DNA of 41,634 nucleotides from DASSKF01 sp035690725 (GTDB taxonomy: Bacteria > Actinomycetota > Actinomycetes > Actinomycetales > Dermatophilaceae). The stretch spans positions 1-41,634 of the forward strand of contig DASSKF010000255.1 in the NCBI GenBank assembly GCA_035690725.1. The letters run 5' to 3'. Numbering within the stretch: position 1 is the stretch's first letter; every line of letters begins with the position of its first letter. Below the pieces are notes generated by a model that saw only the letters and a program-made list of their open reading frames with translations, was not told the origin of the DNA and ran no database searches. The position numbers and the translations under genes are program-made. This document shows positions 22,304-29,764 of this stretch, piece by piece.

Positions 22304-22332
22304 GTGACCGCTGTGACTCCTGTTCACAGCGG
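22304..22332 (+). promoter_or_regulatory. perfect 9-bp inverted repeat with GTCACAGCG-like arms before the NlpC/P60 gene
   Basis: CCGCTGTGA (22308-22316), 7 nt, TCACAGCG G (22324-22332). The minus strand of the left arm reads GTCACAGCG (22309-22317), identical to the core reported for mycobacterial MtrA sites at ripA and dnaA; the right arm reads TTCACAGCG. GTGAC also repeats at 22304 and 22313. A CRP site (TGTGA-N6-TCACA) is less likely because the spacing here is 7. It could also be an mRNA hairpin. Confidence 0.45.
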
Positions 22333-22389
22333 GGTCAGTTCGCTTTACTCTCGACCGGCCGATGTCCCCCGATCGAGAGGCGATGCCAG

Positions 22390-23745
22390 GTGTCCAGCCC
22401 GCGCCGGTCCACCGGAGCCTTCGTGGCCGGTGCCACGGGTCTTGCCGTGGTCCTGACCCTCACCGCTCCCGCCGGCAACGCCTGGGCGGACCGCGTCTAC
22501 CCCTCGGCCGGGGAGGTCGCACGGGCCCAGCAGGCGGTCCAGTCCAAGGCCCGCCTGGTCCACGGGATCGAGCAGCGCCTGCAGGAGTCCCACGAGCAGC
22601 TGGCCCGGGTGCAGGCCCGGGCCGAGCAGGCATCCGAGGCGTTCAACGGGGCACGGGCCGAGCTGGACGCCCGCACGCGCGCAGCGCGGAAGGCGGAGCA
22701 GAAGGCGAAGCGGGCGGCTGCGCAGGCGCGCACGGCCTCCCGCGACGTCGCCCGTTTCGCGGCCAACGCCTACAAGCAGGGTGGGTCCCTCGGGAGCCTC
22801 GAGGCGTTCCTGTCCGACGCCGGGCCCCAAGCCGTCCTCGACCGCGCCGCCAGCCTGTCCGTCGTCGGGGGCATCCGGGACCGCAGCCTGGAGGACGCGT
22901 CGGCGACGGCGCGGGTCGCGCAGGCGCTGCAGCGCCAGGCGGACCTGGCCCGTGCCCAGAAGGAGGCCGCCGCCGTCCGGGCCGAGCACTCGAAGGACGA
23001 GGCGACGCAGGCGGCGGAGTCGGCCGCGGCGGCCACCGAGCGCATCGAGTCCGAGCAGCAGTCGATGATCGCCGACCTGGCGCAGCTGCGCCAGACGTCG
23101 GTGGCCAAGGAGCGGGCCCGCCAGGAGGGCCTGCGTGCGGAGGCCGAGCGCCGCCGGCAGGAGGCCATCCGGCGCCGCATCCTGCAGCAGCAGCGGGAAC
23201 GGGCGGCGGCGCGCCAGGCCGCCCGGGAGCAGGCGGCGGCCGAGCGTGCGGCCCAGCGTCGCGCGGAACGGGAGGCGGCCGAGCGGGCAGCTCGCGAGCG
23301 TGCCGCCGAGCAGGCCGCGGCCGCGGCCGAGGCGCCCCCGGCACCCCCGGCACCGCCGCCTCCGCCGGCGCCCGCCGGCGGGGTCGACGCGGTGATCGCC
23401 TTCGCCCGTGCACAGGTCGGCGAGGCCTACGTGTGGGGTGCTGCCGGGCCCGGCTCGTGGGACTGCTCGGGGCTGACGATGATGGCGTGGAAGCAGGCGG
23501 GCGTCTACCTCGGTCACTACACCGGGCTGCAGTGGTCGCAGACCACGCACGTGCCGGTCAGCCAGGCCCAGCCCGGCGACCTCATCTTCTACAGCAACAA
23601 CGGCTCCGTCAGCGGCATCTACCATGTCGGCCTCTACATCGGGGGCGGCCAGATGATCGAGGCAGCCAACCCGAGCGTGGGCGTGCAGGGACCCGCGTCG
23701 ATCTACCGACCCGGGCTCATGCCGAGCGCCGGTCGGGTGGGCTGA
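22390..23745 (+). CDS. RipA-like NlpC/P60 peptidoglycan endopeptidase with coiled coil
   Basis: A 451-residue exported cell-wall hydrolase. A signal peptide (1-~33, 'GAFVAGATGLAVVLTLTAPAGNAWA') is followed by a long Ala/Glu/Gln/Arg-rich coiled coil (~35-310), a short Pro-Ala linker, and a C-terminal NlpC/P60 domain (~330-451). Catalytic residues are Cys359 ('GSWDCSGLTMMAW') and His412 ('SGIYHVGLYIG'); the third polar residue is probably Asn427 ('AANPS'). Such enzymes cut the stem peptide of peptidoglycan during cell separation, and the coiled coil often regulates the active site or binds FtsX. GTG 22390 gives a normal signal peptide. The upstream region carries MtrA-like elements. No c-di-AMP riboswitch was recognised. 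Confidence 0.93.
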   Translation: MSSPRRSTGAFVAGATGLAVVLTLTAPAGNAWADRVYPSAGEVARAQQAVQSKARLVHGIEQRLQESHEQLARVQARAEQASEAFNGARAELDARTRAARKAEQKAKRAAAQARTASRDVARFAANAYKQGGSLGSLEAFLSDAGPQAVLDRAASLSVVGGIRDRSLEDASATARVAQALQRQADLARAQKEAAAVRAEHSKDEATQAAESAAAATERIESEQQSMIADLAQLRQTSVAKERARQEGLRAEAERRRQEAIRRRILQQQRERAAARQAAREQAAAERAAQRRAEREAAERAARERAAEQAAAAAEAPPAPPAPPPPPAPAGGVDAVIAFARAQVGEAYVWGAAGPGSWDCSGLTMMAWKQAGVYLGHYTGLQWSQTTHVPVSQAQPGDLIFYSNNGSVSGIYHVGLYIGGGQMIEAANPSVGVQGPASIYRPGLMPSAGRVG

Positions 23746-23775
23746 CGGTCCGAGGAGCGGCCGCATCCGGATCGT

Positions 23776-23850
23776 GTGGGAACCGGCCCGTTCGGTCACT
23801 TCTCGGGGCGCGGCGCCGGGGCTGTGGTGGGAACCGGCCCGTTCGGTCAC
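23776..23850. repeat. pair of 24-bp direct repeats between convergent genes
   Basis: Two identical 24-bp copies start at 23776 and 23827, 51 bp apart; each begins GTGGGAACCGGCC and ends GTTCGGTCAC. Each is followed by (T/A)TCTC, so identity continues for 4 of the next 5 bases. Within each copy ACCG and CGGT are complementary, giving a small hairpin. They fill the gap between the NlpC/P60 gene and the convergent FAD oxidoreductase gene. Confidence 0.8.
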
Positions 23851-23879
23851 ATCTCAGCGCGGCGACGTGGCGGCCGCCG

Positions 23880-25295
23880 TCAGGAGTCGAACCCGAGACC
23901 CATCCGGTCCAGCGTCCGCAGCCACAGGTTGCGTCGGCCGGCCTGCTGGTCCGCGCGGTCGAGCGACCACCGGGTCAGCTGGATCGCCCCGTAGCGCAAC
24001 GGTTCCGGCGGGAACGGCATCGGCTTGCGTCGCACCATCTCCAACCGGGTGCGGGGCGTGTCGAGCCCGTCGGCGAGGTCCAGCATCACGTCGGCCGCGA
24101 AGCGTGTGGCGCCGACACCGAGCCCGGTGAACCCTGCGGCATACGTGACGGATCCGCCGAAGGCGCTGCCGAAGAACGCGCAGAACCGGGTGCAGGTGTC
24201 GATGGCCCCACCCCAGCGGTGGGTGAACCGCAGTCCCTCCAGCTGCGGGAACGTCGCAAAGAAGTGCTCGCTGAGCCGCTCGAACGTCTCCTGCCGCTGC
24301 TCGTACGACGGCCCGAGGCCGTTGCCGTAGTAGTAGACGGCGTCGTAGCCGCCCCAGAGGATCCGGTCGTCGCGGGTCAGCCGGTAGTAGTGGAACTGGT
24401 TCGCGCTGTCGCCGACGCCCTGCCGACCGGCCCAGCCGATCGCGGCGCGCTGCTTGGCGTCGAGGGGCTCGGTGACCAGGACGTAGTCGTAGACGGGGAC
24501 AGTCATCAGCCGGTTCCGGCGCAGCAGCGACGGGTAGGCGTTCGTCGCGAGCGCGACGCGTCGGGCGGTCACCGAGCCACCGTCGGTGCGCACCAGCACG
24601 GACGGGCCCGAGCGCTCCAGCGCGAGCGCCCGGGTGTCCTCGTGGATCCGGACTCCCTCCTCGAGGCAGGCGCGGCGCAGTCCCCAGGCCAGGCGGCCGG
24701 GCTCGACGAGCGCGCAACCGGCCCGGTCCCAGATCGCTCCCAGGTAGGTGGGGGAGTCCACGAGTGCCCGGGCGCCCGACGCGTCGAGGAGCTCGACGTC
24801 GGCACCCGCCTCCTGCAGGGCGGCGGCCGCCTCGGCGAGCTCGTCCACCTGGTGTGGCTCGGTCGCGACGTCGAGCTCACCCGTCCGCTCGAAGTGGCAG
24901 TCGATCCCGTAGTGCTCCACCGTCTCGGCGATGCCCTCGAGGTTCTCCCGGCCCATCCGATCCAGCGTCGGCATCTCCGAGGGCCAGCGCTCCTGGCCGT
25001 TGCCGAAGCCGTGCGTCAGGCTGGCCGCGCAGAAGCCGCCGTTGCGCCCGCTGGCCGCGTGGCCGCAGGCGCCCGCCTCGACGAGGACGACGTCGCGGGA
25101 GGGGTCCCGCTGCTTGGCACGCAAGGCGGTCCACAGGCCGGCATACCCTCCCCCCACGACGAGGAGGTCGGCACGCGTCGGTCCCTGGAGCGGGGGCAGC
25201 GGGTCCGGCGCCGCGGGGTCGTCGAGCCAGAAGACCCGCGGCTCGGCGTCACGGAGCGCTTGGGCGGCCCACGCCGTCCCGGAGTAGGTGGTCAT
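23880..25295 (-). CDS. FAD-dependent oxidoreductase, DAO/PuuB-like (first copy)
   Basis: A 471-residue flavoprotein of the D-amino-acid oxidase/glycine oxidase superfamily. The FAD-binding Rossmann motif is 'ADLLVVGGGYAGLWTALRAKQ' with GxGxxG at ~48-53. 'VLVEAGACGHAASGRNGGFC' is typical of gamma-glutamylputrescine oxidase and similar amine oxidases. 'RFTHRWGGAIDTCTRFCAFFG' and 'YAAGFTGLGVGATRFAADVM' form the C-terminal FAD contact. It is the last gene of the polyamine operon, 6 bp after the permease. PuuB oxidises gamma-glutamyl-putrescine in E. coli, but no gamma-glutamylpolyamine synthetase (PuuA) gene is here, so the substrate may be a free or acylated amine. Confidence 0.88.
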   Translation of the reverse strand: MTTYSGTAWAAQALRDAEPRVFWLDDPAAPDPLPPLQGPTRADLLVVGGGYAGLWTALRAKQRDPSRDVVLVEAGACGHAASGRNGGFCAASLTHGFGNGQERWPSEMPTLDRMGRENLEGIAETVEHYGIDCHFERTGELDVATEPHQVDELAEAAAALQEAGADVELLDASGARALVDSPTYLGAIWDRAGCALVEPGRLAWGLRRACLEEGVRIHEDTRALALERSGPSVLVRTDGGSVTARRVALATNAYPSLLRRNRLMTVPVYDYVLVTEPLDAKQRAAIGWAGRQGVGDSANQFHYYRLTRDDRILWGGYDAVYYYGNGLGPSYEQRQETFERLSEHFFATFPQLEGLRFTHRWGGAIDTCTRFCAFFGSAFGGSVTYAAGFTGLGVGATRFAADVMLDLADGLDTPRTRLEMVRRKPMPFPPEPLRYGAIQLTRWSLDRADQQAGRRNLWLRTLDRMGLGFDS

Positions 25296-25301
25296 GCCGG
25301 G

Positions 25302-26147
25302 TCAGCTCCGGTCCTTCGCGAGCACGCCGCCGAGCACCGCGAGCCCCACGCCGACGAGGAAGATCATCGTGCCCATGACGTCGGCCTGCGGTGGCACACC
25401 GAGCCGGCTGGCGCCCCAGACCCACAGCGGGAAGGTCAGCGTCTGTCCCGCCGTGAACTGGGTGATGATGAAGTCGTCGATCGACAGGGCGAACGCGAGC
25501 AGCCCGCCGGCGAGGACACCGGGGACGATCAGCGGCAGGGTGACCAGCCGGAAGGTGGTGAACGGTCCGGCCCCGAGGTCTCTCGCCGCCTCCTCCAGGG
25601 AGGTGTCGAGTCCGGCCATCCGGGCCCGGACGGTGATGGCCACGAACGGGATGGTGAACATCACGTGGGCGATGACGATCGTCCAGTAGCCCCGGGGGAT
25701 CCCGACCGTGATGTAGAGCGAGAGCAGCGCGGCACCGAGCCCGATCTCGGGCGCCGCGATGTTCGCGAACAGCACGAGGTCGGTCATGCCACGACCGCGG
25801 TAGCGGTAGCGTCCGAGGGCCATGCCCATCGGCGTCCCGAGGAGCACGGCACAGACGGTGACGATCAGGGCGATGGTGAACGAGTTGACCAGTGCCTCGG
25901 TCAGGTTCGGGATCGCGAAGACGTTCTCCCACCACCGCAGGGTGAACCCCTGCCAGCGGAAGTTGTACCGGCCCTCGATGTCGTTGAAGCCGAACACCGC
26001 CATCACCAGGATCGGCAGGAACATCCAGGCGAGGATCACCCAGGTGTAGATCCGCAGCAGGCTGCCCGAGCGCTTGCGGCGGCGGCGCGGGCCGGGCGTT
26101 GCCTGACCCGGGGCGCTGCGGGTGGGCGACGTCGTCGCGGTGCTCAC
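25302..26147 (-). CDS. polyamine ABC transporter permease (PotC-like)
   Basis: A 281-residue inner-membrane permease with ~6 hydrophobic segments. An Arg-rich N-terminal tail precedes 'IYTWVILAWMFLPILVMAVFGFND'. The EAA loop that contacts the ATPase is 'LEEAARDLGAGPFTTFRLVTLPLIVPGVLAGGLLAF' (~184-220), followed by 'ALSIDDFIITQFTAGQ', characteristic of PotC-type permeases. GTG 26147 overlaps the stop of the other permease by four bases (GTGA). It pairs with the upstream permease to form the membrane channel of a spermidine/putrescine-type importer. Confidence 0.93.
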   Translation of the reverse strand: MSTATTSPTRSAPGQATPGPRRRRKRSGSLLRIYTWVILAWMFLPILVMAVFGFNDIEGRYNFRWQGFTLRWWENVFAIPNLTEALVNSFTIALIVTVCAVLLGTPMGMALGRYRYRGRGMTDLVLFANIAAPEIGLGAALLSLYITVGIPRGYWTIVIAHVMFTIPFVAITVRARMAGLDTSLEEAARDLGAGPFTTFRLVTLPLIVPGVLAGGLLAFALSIDDFIITQFTAGQTLTFPLWVWGASRLGVPPQADVMGTMIFLVGVGLAVLGGVLAKDRS

Positions 26148-27010
26148 GCCGCGCTCACCTCCAGGACGTCCTTGGTGCCCAGCGCCTTGGCGTAGGCGAA
26201 GATCCCGAGCAGCAGGACGGCCATCAGCACGAACGACAGCGCCGAGGCGTTCGGGTAGTCGCTGTTGGAGATGTAGAGCGACTGGATGATGTTGCCGATC
26301 ATCACCTGGCCGGTTCCGCCGAGGATCGAGGCGCTGATGTAGTCCGAGGTGACCGGGACGAACGTCAGCAGCACGCCGGCGAAGACGCCCGAGAGCGACA
26401 TCGGGAAGACCACACGCAGGAACGTCTGGGTCCGGCTCGCGTAGAGGTCGCTCGCCGCCTCCAGCACCTCGCGGTTGATCCGCTCGAGCCCCACGTAGAT
26501 GGGCAGCACCATGAACGGCACGGAGTAGTAGGTCAGGCTGGCGATGACGGCGAAGCTGGTGGCGAGGATGTGGAAGTCGGCCGGCACGAGCCCGATGTCC
26601 CGCAGCGGGCCGAGCAGCAGCCCGTCGTCGGACAGCAGGAACTGCCAGGCGAGCGTGCGCAGCACGAACGTCACGAAGAACGGCAGCAGCAGGAGGAACA
26701 GGAACATCGGCTTGCGGCTGCCCCCGTGGAAGGAGATGTAGTAGGCGACCGGGTAGCTGATGCAGATGGTGGCGACCGTCGTGATGAGGCCGTAGATGAT
26801 CGAGCGGATGAACTGCTCGTGGTAGAGGTCGAGCACGTGGGCGTAGTTGCCCACGTCGAACGTCTGCTGGAAGCCTTCGATGAGGCCGCCGCTCATGGTC
26901 GACAGGTTGAGCATCACCAGGATCGGGACCACGAAGAAGATCGCGATCCACAGGCCGCCCGGGAAGATGAGCGCGTAGGGGGTCAACCGGGCGCCGAGTC
27001 GGCTGCGCAT
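26144..27010 (-). CDS. polyamine ABC transporter permease (PotB-like)
   Basis: A 288-residue permease with six predicted membrane helices. It begins 'RLTPYALIFPGGLWIAIFFVVPILVML'. The EAA-type loop is 'INREVLEAASDLYASRTQTFLRVVFPMSLSGVFAGVLLTF', and 'PVTSDYISASILGGTGQVMIGNIIQ' is typical of PotB/PotH. ATG 27010 is preferred, with AGGTAGG upstream at good distance; GTG 27016 would add two residues. It follows the ATPase gene with a 6-bp gap, and its stop overlaps the next permease, so all components are co-translated from one mRNA. Confidence 0.93.
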   Translation of the reverse strand: MRSRLGARLTPYALIFPGGLWIAIFFVVPILVMLNLSTMSGGLIEGFQQTFDVGNYAHVLDLYHEQFIRSIIYGLITTVATICISYPVAYYISFHGGSRKPMFLFLLLLPFFVTFVLRTLAWQFLLSDDGLLLGPLRDIGLVPADFHILATSFAVIASLTYYSVPFMVLPIYVGLERINREVLEAASDLYASRTQTFLRVVFPMSLSGVFAGVLLTFVPVTSDYISASILGGTGQVMIGNIIQSLYISNSDYPNASALSFVLMAVLLLGIFAYAKALGTKDVLEVSAA

Positions 27011-27016
27011 GGTCAC

Positions 27017-28246
27017 CTACCTCGTCGTGGGGTCGGTCGAGGACACGGCCACCGCGCCACGGGACTCGCCGGTGGCGACGGTGGGCCGGGTGTCGAGGGC
27101 GTAGGAGTGCTCCGGCTGCCAGCACAGCCACACCTCGGTGCCGCGCGCGAGCGTGGTCCGGACCACCTCGGTGTTCTGCTGGAACACCACGACGTTCGAC
27201 CCGGCAGGGGTGGAGACGGTGTAGTTGGTGGACGTCCCGAGGTAGACGACCTCGCTGACCGTCCCCCGCAGGGCGCACCCGTGCGCCGGCGCCTCGTGGG
27301 AGATCGCGATCTTCTCGGGGCGGACGGTGAGCTCGAGCCGCTCGCCCTGCTGCGCGGGGAAGCGCAGGGGCACCAGCACCCGGCCCCGCCCGCCGTAGTC
27401 GAGCACCGCGCGCTCGGCCTCGAGCCGGGACACCTCACCGGACAGGATGTTGGAGGTACCGATGAAGCCGGCGGTGAACTTGCTGGCCGGGCGCTCGTAG
27501 ATCTCCTCCGGGCTGCCCAGCTGCTCGATCCGGCCGCGGTTCATGACCGCCACCCGGTCGGACATGGTCAGGGCCTCACCCTGGTCGTGGGTGACGTAGA
27601 CGAACGTGATGCCGACCTCGCGCTGGATCCGCTTGAGCTCGATCTGCATCGTCTGGCGCAGCTTGAGGTCCAGCGCGCCGAGCGGCTCGTCGAGCAGCAG
27701 TGCGCGGGGCCGGTTGACCAGGGCGCGCGCCAGGGCGACCCGCTGCTGCTGGCCACCGGACAGCTGCGTCGGGCGACGCGCATCCAGACCGCCGAGCTCG
27801 ACCAGCTCGAGCGCCTCCTTCACGCGCGAGGAGATCTCCGACTTGGGCACCTTGTGCCGGCGCAACCCGAACGCGACGTTGCTGAAGATGTCCATGTGCG
27901 GGAAGAGCGCGTAGCTCTGGAAGACCATGTTGACGTCGCGCCGGTTCGGGGGAGTGCGCGTGACGTCACCGCCGTAGAGCAGGACGGTCCCGGCGGTGGG
28001 CTCCTCGAACCCGGCGATCATCCGCAGGGTCGTCGTCTTGCCGCACCCGGAGGGCCCGAGCAGCGAGAAGAACTCCCCGGCATCGATCGTCAGGTCGAGC
28101 TGCTCGACGGCACGGAACGGCTCGCCCTTCCGGGACTGGTAGTCCTTGCTCACCCCGGCGAGCTCGATCGCCGTGTCACTCCCCGGTGGTCGGTCGGGAA
28201 CGGCGGTGTCGCTGTTGCTCATCGGCGTCTCCATGGCGGTGGTCAT
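27017..28246 (-). CDS. polyamine ABC transporter ATP-binding protein (PotA-like)
   Basis: A 409-residue ATPase. Walker A is GPSGCGKTT (64-72), the signature LSGGQQQR begins at 162, Walker B is LLLDEP (183-188) and the switch His is His220 ('VTHDQGEAL'). The C-terminal extension (~245-380) is a TOBE-type regulatory domain ('LTVRPEKIAIS', 'GTVSEVVYLGTSTNYTV'), as in PotA/PotG of spermidine/putrescine importers. ATG 28246 overlaps the dehydrogenase stop (ATGA); an internal ATG at 28222 would remove 8 unconserved residues. It energises uptake through the two downstream permeases. Confidence 0.95.
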   Translation of the reverse strand: MTTAMETPMSNSDTAVPDRPPGSDTAIELAGVSKDYQSRKGEPFRAVEQLDLTIDAGEFFSLLGPSGCGKTTTLRMIAGFEEPTAGTVLLYGGDVTRTPPNRRDVNMVFQSYALFPHMDIFSNVAFGLRRHKVPKSEISSRVKEALELVELGGLDARRPTQLSGGQQQRVALARALVNRPRALLLDEPLGALDLKLRQTMQIELKRIQREVGITFVYVTHDQGEALTMSDRVAVMNRGRIEQLGSPEEIYERPASKFTAGFIGTSNILSGEVSRLEAERAVLDYGGRGRVLVPLRFPAQQGERLELTVRPEKIAISHEAPAHGCALRGTVSEVVYLGTSTNYTVSTPAGSNVVVFQQNTEVVRTTLARGTEVWLCWQPEHSYALDTRPTVATGESRGAVAVSSTDPTTR

Positions 28247-29694
28247 GAATCGATGTTGCTCATCACGTGCTTGATCCGGGTGTAGTCCTCGAGGCTGTAC
28301 ATCGACAGGTCCTTGCCGTGCCCGGAGTGCTTGAACCCACCGTGCGGCATCTCCGCGACGATCGGGATGTGCGTGTTGATCCAGACGCAGCCGAAGTCCA
28401 GGGACCGCGCCATCCGCATCGCGCGCCCGTGGTCGCGGGTGAACACGCTGCTGGCCAGCCCGTACTGCACCCCGTTCGCCCAGCGCAGGGCCTCCGCCTC
28501 GTCGCTGAACTGCTGCACCGTGATGACCGGACCGAAGATCTCGTTCTGGATCGCCTCGTCGTCCTGCCGCATCCCGGAGACGACCGTGGGGGCGTAGAAG
28601 TAGCCCGCGTCACCCACCTGGCTGCCGCCGGCCTGCAGCGAGGCGTGGTCGGGCAGCCGGTCCACGAACCCGCTCACCCGGGCGAGCTGGTTGGCGTTGT
28701 TCAACGGCCCGTATGCCGCCTCGTCGCCGCTGTCCGCGCCGGTGCGGGTGCGCTTGGCCTCCTCGCTCAGGGCGGACACGAAGTCGTCGTGGACCCGCGG
28801 GCCGGCGAGCACGCGGGTGGCCGCCGTGCAGTCCTGGCCCGCGTTGAAGTAGCCGGCGCCACCGATCGCCTCGACGGCCGCCTCGATGTCCGCGTCGTCG
28901 AAGACGATCACCGGCGCCTTGCCGCCGAGTTCGAGGTGGGTGCGCTTGAGGTCACGGGCGGCCGAGGTCGCCACCTCCATGCCGGCCCGCACGGAGCCGG
29001 TGACCGAGACCATCGCGGGGACCGGGTGCTCCACGACCGCCCGGCCGGTGTCCCGGTCGCCGCAGACGACGTTGAACACCCCGGCGGGCAGGAACTCGGC
29101 GGCGATCTCGGCCATGAGCACCGTGGACATCGGCGTGGTGTCGGACGGCTTGATGACCACGGAGTTGCCGGCGGCGATGGCCGGGGCGAACTTCCAGACC
29201 GCCATCATCATCGGGTAGTTCCACGGGGTCACCTGCCCGCACACGCCGATCGGCTCCCGGCGGACGAACGAGGTGTGCCCGGCCAGGTACTCACCCGCGG
29301 ACTTGCCCTCGAGGACCCGGGCCGCCCCGGCGAAGAAGCGGATCTGGTCGAGCATCATCGGCAGCTCCTCCTCCGCGGTGACCGCGCGGGGCTTGCCGGT
29401 GTTGCGGCACTCGACGTCGAGGAGCTCGTCGGAACGGGCCTCCAGGGCGTCGGCGAAGCGGAACAGCGCCAGGCTGCGCTCGCCGGGGGTGGCGTCCCGC
29501 CACCGCGGGAACGCCTCGGCGGCCGACGTCATCGCCGCGTCGACGTCCTCGGGGCCGGACACCGGCGCCCGGGTCAGCTCCTGGCCGGTCGTGGGGTCGA
29601 CCAGCGGCGCCGTCCGGCCGCTGAGGGCGTCGACGAACCTGCCGCCCACGAAGTTGCGGACCACGCCGGTGCCGGTCGGGGCCGTCGTCGTCAT
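28243..29694 (-). CDS. aldehyde dehydrogenase, gamma-aminobutyraldehyde type
   Basis: A 483-residue NAD(P)-dependent aldehyde dehydrogenase. It has 'CGQVTPWNYPMMMAVWKFAPAIAAGN' (cofactor site), the Lys in 'VVIKPSD', the general-base Glu255 in 'HLELGGKAPVIV' and the catalytic Cys289 in 'FNAGQDCTAATR'. The sequence resembles PatD/ABALDH enzymes that convert 4-aminobutyraldehyde to GABA. Position supports this: it lies between the substrate-binding protein and the ATPase of a polyamine importer, with a putrescine-type transaminase nearby. Betaine-aldehyde or succinate-semialdehyde activity cannot be excluded. ATG 29694 has a GGAGG Shine-Dalgarno. Confidence 0.92.
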   Translation of the reverse strand: MTTTAPTGTGVVRNFVGGRFVDALSGRTAPLVDPTTGQELTRAPVSGPEDVDAAMTSAAEAFPRWRDATPGERSLALFRFADALEARSDELLDVECRNTGKPRAVTAEEELPMMLDQIRFFAGAARVLEGKSAGEYLAGHTSFVRREPIGVCGQVTPWNYPMMMAVWKFAPAIAAGNSVVIKPSDTTPMSTVLMAEIAAEFLPAGVFNVVCGDRDTGRAVVEHPVPAMVSVTGSVRAGMEVATSAARDLKRTHLELGGKAPVIVFDDADIEAAVEAIGGAGYFNAGQDCTAATRVLAGPRVHDDFVSALSEEAKRTRTGADSGDEAAYGPLNNANQLARVSGFVDRLPDHASLQAGGSQVGDAGYFYAPTVVSGMRQDDEAIQNEIFGPVITVQQFSDEAEALRWANGVQYGLASSVFTRDHGRAMRMARSLDFGCVWINTHIPIVAEMPHGGFKHSGHGKDLSMYSLEDYTRIKHVMSNIDS

Positions 29695-29746
29695 GCTGAT
29701 CTACCTCCGGTGTGTTGCTGCTGCGGGGTGTGCGTGGGGGCCTGCG

Positions 29747-29762
29747 GGCGGAACGAGCCGCC
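29747..29762 (-). other. intercistronic hairpin between the binding-protein and dehydrogenase genes
   Basis: GGCGG-AACGAG-CCGCC lies directly after the substrate-binding protein stop, in the 70-bp gap before the dehydrogenase. Hairpins at this place often attenuate transcription so that the binding protein is made in excess. The stem is only 5 bp. Confidence 0.35.
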
Positions 29763-29764
29763 GG

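Noticed and set aside
22308..22332. CRP/GlxR site before the NlpC/P60 gene
   Set aside because: The arms TGTGA and TCACA are separated by 7 nt instead of the required 6.
22096..22389. c-di-AMP (ydaO-type) riboswitch before the NlpC/P60 gene
   Set aside because: Actinobacterial cell-wall hydrolase genes often carry one, but the conserved GGGGA-A and GGGGTGAA segments were not found here.
22362..26195. 1277-codon plus-strand open frame, and another at 26099-28285
   Set aside because: They lie in shifted or opposite frames over the NlpC/P60, oxidoreductase and transporter genes and show only low-complexity GC-driven composition.
25302..27278. Single 658-residue minus-strand frame that would fuse ATPase-region sequence to the permease
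   Set aside because: Only the last 281 residues (from GTG 26147) are permease-like; the rest is an out-of-frame reading of the other permease and the ATPase.
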